From positions 1-19,138 of the forward strand of contig CAKSXP010000007.1 of assembly GCA_934515035.1 (NCBI GenBank): a stretch of DNA of 19,138 bases, in the 5' to 3' direction. The number at the start of each line of letters is the position of its first letter. Within the stretch, counting starts at the first letter, position 1. Under the pieces are notes generated by a model, which worked only from the letters and a program-made list of their open reading frames with translations, was not told the DNA's origin and did no database searches. Both the position numbers and the translations under genes were made by a program. Below are positions 7,342 to 14,032 of the stretch, in pieces. Origin of the DNA: an uncultured Oscillospiraceae bacterium (GTDB lineage Bacteria > Bacillota > Clostridia > Oscillospirales > Oscillospiraceae).

Positions 7342-7400
7342 TTTTGTATAAATTACACGGCTAAGCTGATGAGAGCCGAACTGAATAAGAGGCGTTTCTT

Positions 7401-8675
7401 ATGGATATACGTTCTCCGTCCGGGAGCGGCGGCATCCGCCCGTCCCGCAACTTTTATATGTCCAAATATATCTCCCGGCTCCTGCACGACAGCTTCTGCA
7501 TCGCTTCAAACAGCTTCATGGCGCCCATGGCCGCGGGAGACATGATGGCGGGCAGGGGCCCTTTTTCGCTCATGCTCTTTTATCAGGACCGCTTCGCTCC
7601 CCAGATGTCGATATTCGGCAGCAGCGAGCTGGCCGCCGCCAACTTCACCGACGATCTGTCGGACGCCCTGAACGAAAAAATGACCGCCTTCGTCTCGGAG
7701 GTGGACGGCTTCACCGTGGCCATCGCCTTCCTGCCGCAGGAATATATATCCGGGGACGACGGCGATGACCGGTTCTGCCAGCTCTGCCGGGACATCGCGC
7801 TCCCGCTCATAGAGCGCGCAGACCGGGAGGATATGATACGCTTCCGCTGTCTTTACCTCGGGCCGATAACCTCCCTCGGGACCCTGGCCGCGAGCTATGA
7901 CCTGATCCACGGCGTCTGGGAGTTCCGCAAGTTTTTCCTGGGTCTTCTGCCCTCCCCGGTCTTTACGCGGGTAAACGGAACGCCCGTCGAGGCCCACGAA
8001 AACAGCGAGGAATACTGCGCGCGCTCCATGCGCAGGCTCTGCCAGCTCCTTAAGGAGGACACCAAGGAACAGACGCTCGAATACGCAAGCGAGGTCATGG
8101 AGCATATCTTCACGCTCGAGCCGCAGACCTTCACCGGGCTGCGCATAAACCTTCAGTGTCTGTGCACGACCCTGCGCTGGACGCTGATGACAAACAGCAT
8201 CACCATAGCCGACGGCTTCGGACAATATTCCGCCAGCATCATCCGGGCGGTAAACCACAACCAGCTGCGCCGGAACTTCGCCGACTGCATCGAGACGCTC
8301 TATGACGACTACCGCAGCCAGCCGTCCCGGACGCAGATGGAGGACATCGTCGAATACATCGACGAGAACCTCCAGGAGCAGTGGCTGTCCGTCCAGTCCG
8401 TGTCGGACAGGTTCGGGATAAGCCCGTCCCTCCTCTCAACCCAGTTCAAGCTGCGCACAGGTCAGTGCCCGATAGACTATATCCACACAAAAAGGATGGA
8501 GCTTGCGGTCGATTATCTGCGCGAGACGGATATGAGCATACGCGATATCTCCATAAAGGTCGGATACGGCAGCATCGCAACAATGAACCGTTCCTTCCGC
8601 AACTACGCCGGGGTAACTCCCTCGTGGATACGCCAGCACTCGAAAAACAACACCGGCGGAGAACGAACGAAATAA
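7401..8675 (+). CDS. AraC family transcriptional regulator, YesN-like with N-terminal sensory region
   Basis: A 424-residue cytoplasmic regulator and the only plus-strand gene. The C-terminal 100 residues form the double helix-turn-helix of the AraC/XylS family: VQSVSDRFGISPSLLSTQFK, then DISIKVGYGSIATMNRSFR and YAGVTPSWIRQ. The first 300 residues are not a cupin. The stretch around FRCLYLGPITSLGTLAASYD followed by EFRKFF resembles the degenerate GGDEF-like middle domain of YesN-type regulators (IGIS...SLxxLxxSYxxA...RFF). No membrane helices are seen. The start at 7401 has a modest SD (AAGAGG, 8 bases away); a second ATG at codon 20 has no SD. It is transcribed divergently from the flavoenzyme operon and is the natural candidate for its activator, perhaps responding to the imported compound. 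The regulator assignment is firm; the target and ligand are inferred. Confidence 0.9.
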   Translation: MDIRSPSGSGGIRPSRNFYMSKYISRLLHDSFCIASNSFMAPMAAGDMMAGRGPFSLMLFYQDRFAPQMSIFGSSELAAANFTDDLSDALNEKMTAFVSEVDGFTVAIAFLPQEYISGDDGDDRFCQLCRDIALPLIERADREDMIRFRCLYLGPITSLGTLAASYDLIHGVWEFRKFFLGLLPSPVFTRVNGTPVEAHENSEEYCARSMRRLCQLLKEDTKEQTLEYASEVMEHIFTLEPQTFTGLRINLQCLCTTLRWTLMTNSITIADGFGQYSASIIRAVNHNQLRRNFADCIETLYDDYRSQPSRTQMEDIVEYIDENLQEQWLSVQSVSDRFGISPSLLSTQFKLRTGQCPIDYIHTKRMELAVDYLRETDMSIRDISIKVGYGSIATMNRSFRNYAGVTPSWIRQHSKNNTGGERTK

Positions 8676-8676
8676 C

Positions 8677-8725
8677 AAAAAAGAGAGCCTGCCGGGAAGC
8701 TTTTCCCGGCAGGCTCTCTTTTTTT
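8677..8725. terminator. Bidirectional terminator between AraC and LysR genes
   Basis: A perfect 18-bp stem (8681-8698 with 8703-8720) and a GCTT loop, flanked by an A-run on the left and a T-run on the right. It serves both converging genes. The stop codon of the LysR gene (8724-8726) lies inside the T-run. No space is left for another gene here. Confidence 0.95.
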
Positions 8726-9644
8726 ATTCTACGCTCAGGTTCCTCCATGGGCAGCGCTCCGGCGCGCCCTTTTCCGCCGTGCTTTGCAGAAGCCTTGCAA
8801 GCTCGCGCGGCACCGGGGAATTGTCGTCCGCCCGGCAGACGAGCGCCTGACGGGAGCTCATTCTATCCGAATCCGGCGGCGGGAATGAGGGCAGCACCAC
8901 GATGCCCTCCGGCTCCGTAAAGCAGGTGGAAGGGAACATCGCGATCCCCAGATTTGCCGCGACCATCTCCATCGTAGCGGAAACATCCTTGGCCACGATC
9001 TGGCGGCAGCGCTCCGGCGCGCCGCCCATCACCTGGTGCCGCGCCTCGACCTGGGCAAAAGTTATGACCTTTTCGCCCTCGATCTCCTTCTGTCCGACAA
9101 AGCCCGGCCAGTCGGCAAGACGGTGGTTCTTCGAGACATACACTGCCGAGCGCGTACCGCCGAGGTCATAATATTTCAGATCATCATACATCGTGTTGAA
9201 CGGATCGATAAACAGAGCCGCGTCAAGGCTCTTCGACAGCAGGCGCGTGTGAAGGTCGTCCTCCGGCTCTACATGCTCGAGCAGAAAATCGATCTCCGGA
9301 TGCAGCTCCGCAAGCTCGCTCACGGCCTGCTGGAACAGAGAGCCGTTGCAGAAAAGCGAATAGCCGATCGTGAACACCGGCCTTACCGGAGAGAGCTTGA
9401 GCAGATTCTCCGCGCGGTCCACAAGGTCTATGGCAAGCTTTATGTCGCGGTAGATCATCTTTCCGGCGCCCGTTATGCTGACCGATTTCGTGGAGCGCTC
9501 GAACAGCTCGACGCCCAGTTCCTTTTCAAGCGACTTTATCTGGTAGGTGATCGACGTCTGCGACACATAAAGGCGCTCGGCGACTCTGGTAAAATTGAGC
9601 TCCTCGGCAAGCGCAACAAAGCATCTCAGCTGCATCAGCGTCAT
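8724..9644 (-). CDS. LysR family transcriptional regulator
   Basis: A 306-residue LysR-type regulator. Residues 1-60 hold the winged helix-turn-helix: LRCFVALAEELNFTRVAERL, VSQTSITYQIKSLEKELG and ELFERS. A linker helix and a two-lobe periplasmic-binding-protein-like effector domain (residues 90-295) follow. GGGAGG lies 10 bases upstream of the ATG. Its own promoter (9699-9727) is bordered by a dyad whose 13-bp core also appears upstream of the flavoenzyme operon, so it probably autoregulates and also controls that operon. It is separated from the upstream CoA-transferase gene by a strong terminator, so the two are not cotranscribed. The effector is unknown. Family assignment is secure; the regulon is inferred from the shared site. 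Confidence 0.92.
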   Translation of the reverse strand: MTLMQLRCFVALAEELNFTRVAERLYVSQTSITYQIKSLEKELGVELFERSTKSVSITGAGKMIYRDIKLAIDLVDRAENLLKLSPVRPVFTIGYSLFCNGSLFQQAVSELAELHPEIDFLLEHVEPEDDLHTRLLSKSLDAALFIDPFNTMYDDLKYYDLGGTRSAVYVSKNHRLADWPGFVGQKEIEGEKVITFAQVEARHQVMGGAPERCRQIVAKDVSATMEMVAANLGIAMFPSTCFTEPEGIVVLPSFPPPDSDRMSSRQALVCRADDNSPVPRELARLLQSTAEKGAPERCPWRNLSVE

Positions 9645-9698
9645 TTTCCCGTTACCTCCCGCAAAAATATATTATTTTTCCATTCTGCATCGGATATT

Positions 9699-9727
9699 AT
9701 TATACGCAAAGCGGCGGTGTATTACAA
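9699..9727 (-). promoter_or_regulatory. LysR gene promoter
   Basis: On the minus strand TTGTAA (9727-9722), a 17-base spacer and a perfect TATAAT (9704-9699). Predicted transcription starts near 9692, giving a leader of about 48 bases before the ATG at 9644. Confidence 0.75.
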
Positions 9728-9728
9728 T

Positions 9729-9753
9729 CTGTGAAAATTTGCACAGTTTTCAC
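9729..9753. promoter_or_regulatory. Operator-like dyad upstream of the LysR gene
   Basis: CTGTGAAAATTTGCACAG (9729-9746) is a dyad with CTGTG/CACAG ends. It overlaps a second perfect dyad GTGAAAA (9731-9737) / TTTTCAC (9747-9753). The bases 9734-9746 are the exact reverse complement of 7231-7243. The site abuts the -35 box of the LysR promoter, as expected for autoregulation in this family. Confidence 0.65.
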
Positions 9754-9783
9754 CTTTCTTCGCGCTTTGCGGAAAACCCGCGG

Positions 9784-9822
9784 GAAAAACAAACACCGGC
9801 GGATGCATAACGCATCCGCCGG
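9784..9822 (-). terminator. Terminator of the CoA-transferase gene
   Basis: A perfect 11-bp stem CCGGCGGATGC (9796-9806) / GCATCCGCCGG (9812-9822) with a 5-base loop. On the minus strand it is followed by TGTTTGTTTTT. The 47 bases between stem and gene are a pyrimidine-rich tract on the coding strand with no further gene. Confidence 0.92.
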
Positions 9823-9869
9823 CGCCGGTAAAAAAGAAATGAAAAAAAGAAAAAAAGAATGGACAAAGA

Positions 9870-11165
9870 TTAAATATATCCCAGCTCGCGGGCCTCGCTG
9901 CGCAGTTGGTCCCGCACGGAGGGGTGCGCGATCTCTATAAGCGCGGCGGCACGCTGGCCCACCGTGCGCCCGCGCAGACGTGCAATGCCGTACTCCGTTA
10001 CGATATAGTCAACGTGATTGCGCGAGACCGAGACGACGGAGCCCGGCGTCAGCGTGCTTTTGATCTTTGAAACGCCCTTGCGCGTCATGGATTCAAACGC
10101 GAATATGCCCTTTCCTCCCTTTGAGTGCAGCGCGCCGACCGCATAATCGTCGCCGCCGCCGGTTCCGGAAAACTGCATCGGGCCTATACTTTCCGCGTTG
10201 ACCTGACCCGTCAGGTCGATCTCCATAAGCGTATTGACGGAGACCATATTGTCGTTCGCCGCAATTATGACCGGGTCGTTGGCATAGCTGGCCGGTACAA
10301 GCTTGCAGGCGGGATTTGTCGAAAACACCCGGTAAAGATTCTCATCGCCGAGAACAAAGGTCGCAAGGTGCAGTCCCGTGTTCAGGTTTTTTGCCTTGCC
10401 GGTTATGACGCCCATGTCAACAAGCCGCGCCATGTTCGCCGAGAACATCTCGCTGTGTACGCCGAGGTCGTTCTTATCCTTCAGGTGCTCGCCGATCGCA
10501 TTCGGAAGTCCGCCAAGGCCGAGCTGTATGCAGTCGCCGTCGTTTATGAGCGAGGCGACGTTTGTCCCGATCACCTCGTCAAGCTCCGTGACCTTGAATT
10601 CCGGCAGGCAGAACAGCGGCTCATTGACCTCGTAAAGCATATCCACTCGCTCGATCGGAATGCGGCAGCCGCCGTTCGTGGGCGCATACTTCGGGTTTGT
10701 GTTGACCTCGCAGATGATATGGCTGGCGTTTTTCATCGCGTCAAGCTCAAACATCTGGCAATACGGAACGCAAAGTTCGCCGTTCTCGTCCATCGTCGTG
10801 GTCCGCGCCCAGAATATTTTGTCCGGACTGACCTCGCTTCTTATCGCCATGAAGTTATGCAGATCGCTCGGCAGATAGGCGCAGATCCCGTTGTTAAAGC
10901 CCTCCCGCAGATTGTCCGCGAAAAAATGCCCTATCGTATCCACTCTGCCCTTCATTGACGGATCCCTCAGGTAGGGATAGGACCCGTCGCGGCTTTTATG
11001 CAGCGTGACGCCTTCAACATTCTTCGCCAGGTCCTGGATGCGATTGAGAAAAACGGCCGGCTCGCAGGCCGCGCCGGAGACGATTATGCTGTCTCCGTTC
11101 TGAACAAAGGCCATACATTCCTCAAGCGTGTGCAGCCTGGCTTTATACTGTTCTGTAATATCCAT
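9870..11165 (-). CDS. Acetyl-CoA hydrolase/transferase family CoA-transferase (4-hydroxybutyrate or butyrate:acetate type)
   Basis: A 431-residue class I CoA-transferase, one chain holding both halves of the fold. Recognisable parts are GLGGLPNAIG (residues 216-225), the catalytic glutamate E239 in LGVHSEMF, and GTGGGDDYAVGA and GIARLRGRT near the C-terminus. It moves CoA between acyl-CoA and a free acid, usually acetate, in clostridial butyrate or 4-hydroxybutyrate fermentation. The start at 11165 is chosen because AGGAG lies about 7 bases upstream and it matches the family N-terminus; a longer frame begins at 11207 but overlaps the promoter. It has its own strong promoter and terminator, so it is monocistronic. 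It could activate acids as CoA thioesters for the nearby enoate-reductase-like pathway, but this is speculative. The exact acyl substrate cannot be set from sequence alone. Confidence 0.9.
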   Translation of the reverse strand: MDITEQYKARLHTLEECMAFVQNGDSIIVSGAACEPAVFLNRIQDLAKNVEGVTLHKSRDGSYPYLRDPSMKGRVDTIGHFFADNLREGFNNGICAYLPSDLHNFMAIRSEVSPDKIFWARTTTMDENGELCVPYCQMFELDAMKNASHIICEVNTNPKYAPTNGGCRIPIERVDMLYEVNEPLFCLPEFKVTELDEVIGTNVASLINDGDCIQLGLGGLPNAIGEHLKDKNDLGVHSEMFSANMARLVDMGVITGKAKNLNTGLHLATFVLGDENLYRVFSTNPACKLVPASYANDPVIIAANDNMVSVNTLMEIDLTGQVNAESIGPMQFSGTGGGDDYAVGALHSKGGKGIFAFESMTRKGVSKIKSTLTPGSVVSVSRNHVDYIVTEYGIARLRGRTVGQRAAALIEIAHPSVRDQLRSEARELGYI

Positions 11166-11193
11166 AAGCAGCTCCTTTTTTTTTGACAGGAAA

Positions 11194-11223
11194 ATTATAA
11201 GCCCCACCGCATCGCCAAGTCAA
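11194..11223 (-). promoter_or_regulatory. Promoter of the CoA-transferase gene
   Basis: On the minus strand TTGACT (11223-11218), an 18-base spacer and TATAAT (11199-11194). The start codon at 11165 follows a very short leader containing AAAAAAAAAGGAG. A strong constitutive-type promoter. Confidence 0.88.
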
Positions 11224-11256
11224 TCCGCTAAATTGTTCATTCAAAATACGAATAAT

Positions 11257-11297
11257 AAAAAGCGCATTGATAGACAAATTCTATCAATGCGCTTTTT
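11257..11297 (-). terminator. Terminator overlapping the end of the radical SAM gene
   Basis: A perfect 17-bp stem (11257-11273 with 11281-11297) and a 7-base loop, with TTTTTATTATT on the minus-strand exit side. The upstream arm lies inside the last codons of the radical SAM gene, whose stop is at 11284-11286. It closes the two-gene unit, leaving no room for a downstream precursor gene. Confidence 0.93.
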
Positions 11298-12402
11298 CCT
11301 GCATCAGCCGCACGGTCTCCCGCGCCATCCGGCAGAGATACTCCGGACGCTTGTCGAACGCGCCCGTCTCCGTTACGCACATCGCCGCGCACAGGTGGCA
11401 AAGCTCCCTGTGCCCGCAGGATGAGCACACGGCGGGCAGCCTTATCGCAGCGGCAGCCGCCTTCGTCCGCTCCCACGCCTCGGAAAAACCCAGCTCCGGC
11501 ACGGACGCGGCGGGAAAGTTCATCATGCCGCAGGGGGTCATATTTCCCTGCCAGTTGATCCAGAACGAGCTTCGCCCGGCGCGGCACATGACTCCCTCGC
11601 CGGGGGTGCCGTCGCAGGCGTCGCAGTCCGCCGGGAAATCCCCCCGGCATATGCGCCCGGCACGCAGCCGGAACTCCTCCGGCGAAAGACGTATACGGTC
11701 CCACTCGACGGCATAGCGCGCCGCATCCTCCGCCGTGAAGCGGTCGCCGCCTCCGGCAAGGCTCTCGTCGCGGCGTATGGGCGGGAACATATAGGTCGTC
11801 AGCTGCATCGGAATGCCCTGCTCCCGGGCAAAGTCATATATCGCGCGCATGTCGTCCCTGTTATACGGCGTTATCGATGCGTTCAGCTTGACCCCGACGC
11901 CGATCTCGCGCAGCGCGCGTATGCTCCCGGCAACGCGGTCATAGACCGGTCTGCCGCACAGCCTTTCATAGGTTTCCGCGCTGCCTCCGTAAAGCGTTAT
12001 GTTGAAGCGGAAGGGCGGCTCCTTTTTGAAAAATTCCAGCCAGTCATCGTCTATCAGCGAGGCGTTGGAGTTGACCGAGACGAGAATGCCCATCTTTTTC
12101 AGCTCCGTGAGAATATGACGGAAATCCGGCCTTATCAGCGGTTCGCCGCCCGTCAGAAGCAGAAACAGCATCCCCTGCGAGCGCGCCTGTTCCGCTATGG
12201 CGAGCCATTCGTCCGCCGTCAGCTCGCGCCCGCGCGCCTGCTGCTCCTGCGCCGAAAGCCGGACATAGCACATTTTGCAGTTCAGGTTGCAGCGCGCGGT
12301 CAGCTCAAACGTCCCGGCCAGCGGGATGCCCCCGGCGCAGGCCTTTGCGTGCAGATAGGCCGAGAGCCGGGGCTCGGAACCCGTGTATTCCATATCAGAC
12401 AT
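11284..12402 (-). CDS. Radical SAM/SPASM domain protein
   Basis: A 372-residue radical SAM enzyme. The SAM-cluster ligands are C38, C42, C45 in CNLNCKMC, and LLTGGEPLIRPDF (GGEP motif) follows. The C-terminal third is a Cys-rich SPASM-type region for auxiliary clusters: CRGDFPADCDACDG, CRAG, then ITPC-like MTPCGMMNFPA, CSSCGHRELCHLCAAMC and a final C near the end. This is the layout of PqqE/AlbA/anSME-like enzymes that modify peptides or proteins, though some members act in heme or cofactor pathways. Its start overlaps the end of the HPrK-like gene by 8 bases (12395-12402), so translation is probably coupled. No PqqD-like peptide-binding domain is obvious in the chain. The family is secure; the substrate is unknown. 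Confidence 0.92.
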   Translation of the reverse strand: MSDMEYTGSEPRLSAYLHAKACAGGIPLAGTFELTARCNLNCKMCYVRLSAQEQQARGRELTADEWLAIAEQARSQGMLFLLLTGGEPLIRPDFRHILTELKKMGILVSVNSNASLIDDDWLEFFKKEPPFRFNITLYGGSAETYERLCGRPVYDRVAGSIRALREIGVGVKLNASITPYNRDDMRAIYDFAREQGIPMQLTTYMFPPIRRDESLAGGGDRFTAEDAARYAVEWDRIRLSPEEFRLRAGRICRGDFPADCDACDGTPGEGVMCRAGRSSFWINWQGNMTPCGMMNFPAASVPELGFSEAWERTKAAAAAIRLPAVCSSCGHRELCHLCAAMCVTETGAFDKRPEYLCRMARETVRLMQEKAH

Positions 12403-13204
12403 CGCTCCTTAAAACTTCTTTCAGTGTATCGACCGCGGAACGGTCGGGCAGGCAGTCCAGCCGGTATACCGGAACGGAGGACACGAGCCTTGCAACCGCT
12501 TCCGTGACGTTTTCCGCCGCTTCGGCGTCCCACTCGCGGTATGAGCTCTGGGACAGCAGCGCGGCGAAGGCCTCCTTCCCCGGCACGCGGCGGACGCGGT
12601 TTTCCTTCGCCTGGCCCAGCAGGACAACGGCGGCCAGCGGCGCTTCCTCGTTCCTGCAAATGCCGGACGTGCCGCAATAGCACACGCCCGAAGCGGCGGC
12701 GCCCTCCGGCGTACATCTGACGAGCGCCCGGTCTCCGTTTATGATCTCCGCGCCCTCGAAAACGCGCCAGAGCTCCGCCTGCGTGCTCTTCCCTGTGCCG
12801 CTCGGCGCGGAGAAGAGGACGGCCCGCCCGTTCACCGTGATAAACGAGGCGTGCAGCACCACCGCGCCGAAGCGCGCAAGGATGCGGGACAGTTCCGCCG
12901 CCTCGAAGATGACACGGGCCGTCAGATATTTTTCGTAGTCGCGGCGCAGCACGATGTCCGTGCGCCCGGGTCTGTGCGCACAGACGGCATAGCCGCCGGA
13001 TGTATAGAGCGTTCCGTTCTCCGTCCAGTGCCGCGGCGCGCCGGAGCGCGCATCCTCCGGCAGGTCGGACAGTCGGACGCTTATGATATGATCCGGCCGG
13101 GTCTCCGGCACGGAAAAGGGTTCATAATGCGGGGACTGGGCAAATTCTGCCGTCGACTCCGCAAGAACGGCGACCCCGCCGAAGCTGTAATACCGCCGAA
13201 ACAA
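12395..13204 (-). CDS. HPr kinase/phosphorylase C-terminal-like ATPase (ScmC/PEPCK-like)
   Basis: A 269-residue P-loop protein resembling the catalytic domain of HPr kinase/phosphorylase and the HPrK-like members of RiPP cassettes. Visible motifs are VLHASFI (H118), the P-loop SAPSGTGKST (132-141), INGDRALV with acidic D158, and a closing PVYRLDCLPDRSAVDTL typical of these proteins. It lacks the N-terminal domain of true HPr kinases, and HPr is an unlikely substrate. The frame has no ATG. The best start is TTG at 13204, with GGAAAGG about 12 bases upstream and an in-frame stop just before it. It is cotranscribed with the radical SAM gene. It may phosphorylate a peptide or small molecule before or after radical SAM chemistry; this is inferred from genomic habit, not shown. 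Confidence 0.8.
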   Translation of the reverse strand: MFRRYYSFGGVAVLAESTAEFAQSPHYEPFSVPETRPDHIISVRLSDLPEDARSGAPRHWTENGTLYTSGGYAVCAHRPGRTDIVLRRDYEKYLTARVIFEAAELSRILARFGAVVLHASFITVNGRAVLFSAPSGTGKSTQAELWRVFEGAEIINGDRALVRCTPEGAAASGVCYCGTSGICRNEEAPLAAVVLLGQAKENRVRRVPGKEAFAALLSQSSYREWDAEAAENVTEAVARLVSSVPVYRLDCLPDRSAVDTLKEVLRSDV

Positions 13205-13237
13205 TACTCATCATGGCCTTTCCGATAAAATCAAAAG

Positions 13238-13267
13238 TGTTCCCCGGGGCAAATGCCCCGGGGAACA
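13238..13267 (-). terminator. Stem-loop after the nitroreductase gene (terminator or attenuator)
   Basis: A perfect 13-bp stem (13238-13250 with 13255-13267) and an AAAT loop. On the minus strand it is followed by CTTTTGATTTTAT, an interrupted U-tract. The HPrK-like gene begins only 34 bases further on, with no promoter visible in between. Leaky termination here may set the level of the two-gene unit. Confidence 0.75.
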
Positions 13268-13300
13268 TTATCTCACACATATCCGTTCATTTCAAGGCCA

Positions 13301-13834
13301 TTACCACTTATCATAGTGTACATGGCTTGCGGGATCGTCGGCCTTTGACGGCAGCGGAGCCGCGCCGCCATCCGCCGCGGGATGTCCGATCGCGATTATC
13401 GAATGCGGCATCACGCTGTACGGCAGTCCGAACAGCTTTCTCTGTCCGTGGACGCGCTCCATCTGCGGCCAGGTGCCGAGCCACACCGCGCCGAGGCCCA
13501 TCGCGTGGGCGGCAAGGCAGATGTTCTGTCCCGCGATAGCGCCGTCGATGACCCAGTAATCCGGCGCGGGAGGAAAGGCCCGCTCAAGGTCGCCGCAGAT
13601 CATGATCGCAAGGGGGCAGCTGCGCAGCGGCTTTGCCGGAGCTCCGTTTGCGTCCGCCATTTTGGACAGAGTCTCCCGGTCGCGCACGACAATGAAGCTC
13701 CAGTCCTTCGCATTCGTGCAGCTCGGGCCGCTCATCGCGCTTTTCAGCAGCGTTTCGATCTGTTCGTCCGTCACCGGCTCGTCCGTATATGTGCGGACGC
13801 TGTGCCTTGTAAATATAGCATCCAATGTTTCCAT
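13301..13834 (-). CDS. Nitroreductase family protein
   Basis: A 177-residue FMN-dependent nitroreductase-fold protein. It begins with the typical RHSVRTYTDEPV and then SGPSCTNAKDWSFIVV. The FMN/dimer region reads DGAIAGQNICLAAHAMGLGAVWLGTWP, and it ends HVHYDKW as small members do. It probably uses NAD(P)H to reduce a nitro, quinone or flavin substrate in the cytoplasm; the physiological substrate of most such proteins is unknown. SD GAGGT lies 7 bases before the ATG. It has an almost perfect promoter and a stem-loop after it. The radical SAM unit follows at once on the same strand and may be read from this promoter. Confidence 0.92.
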   Translation of the reverse strand: METLDAIFTRHSVRTYTDEPVTDEQIETLLKSAMSGPSCTNAKDWSFIVVRDRETLSKMADANGAPAKPLRSCPLAIMICGDLERAFPPAPDYWVIDGAIAGQNICLAAHAMGLGAVWLGTWPQMERVHGQRKLFGLPYSVMPHSIIAIGHPAADGGAAPLPSKADDPASHVHYDKW

Positions 13835-13858
13835 GTTATTTACCTCTTTCCATCTGCC

Positions 13859-13881
13859 GCGGGCGGCCTGAACCGGCCCGC
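13859..13881 (-). repeat. GC-rich inverted repeat in the nitroreductase leader
   Basis: GCGGGC (13859-13864) and GCCCGC (13876-13881) can pair in the 5' leader of the nitroreductase mRNA, upstream of its SD. This may be a simple leader hairpin; no known riboswitch pattern was recognised. Confidence 0.35.
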
Positions 13882-13903
13882 CGATATAGTTTGTATGCTA
13901 ATG

Positions 13904-13933
13904 ATTATAGCACTCCGCCGGCTCTTTTGTCAA
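13904..13933 (-). promoter_or_regulatory. Near-perfect promoter of the nitroreductase gene
   Basis: On the minus strand TTGACA (13933-13928), an 18-base spacer and TATAAT (13909-13904), with TGC before the -10 (extended -10). Transcription would start near 13897, giving a leader of about 60 bases. This is the best sigma-A match in the window. Confidence 0.92.
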
Positions 13934-13956
13934 CCTCGCCGCGTTTGGTGTCCTTA

Positions 13957-13993
13957 TATGAAAAGAGGCTGTCTCCTGCGAGACAGCCTCTTT
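13957..13993 (-). terminator. Terminator of the peptide transporter operon
   Basis: A perfect 14-bp stem AAAGAGGCTGTCTC (13962-13975) / GAGACAGCCTCTTT (13980-13993) with a 4-base loop, followed on the minus strand by TCATAT. It lies 39 bases after the last gene of the operon and just upstream of the nitroreductase promoter. Confidence 0.88.
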
Positions 13994-14032
13994 CCTTCCC
14001 TTTTTCTTCACTCTTGACTTCGCTGCGGGCGT

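Noticed and set aside
7401..9644. The AraC and LysR pair as a toxin-antitoxin or mobile module
   Set aside because: Both are ordinary full-length regulators sharing a terminator; no recombinase, att-like repeats or composition shift at their borders.
9823..9869. A-rich tract on the plus strand that looked like a simple repeat or a small ORF start
   Set aside because: No conserved frame and no SD; it is simply the pyrimidine-rich 3' untranslated stretch of the CoA-transferase gene before its terminator.
12395..13204. True HPr kinase/phosphorylase (HprK) of carbon catabolite control
   Set aside because: The N-terminal domain is missing, the gene is linked to a radical SAM enzyme and not to lgt or other usual neighbours, and the P-loop family includes many non-HPr members.
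13835..13900. A flavin (FMN) riboswitch in the nitroreductase leader
   Set aside because: The leader of about 60 bases is too short for the aptamer, and only one simple GC-rich hairpin is present.
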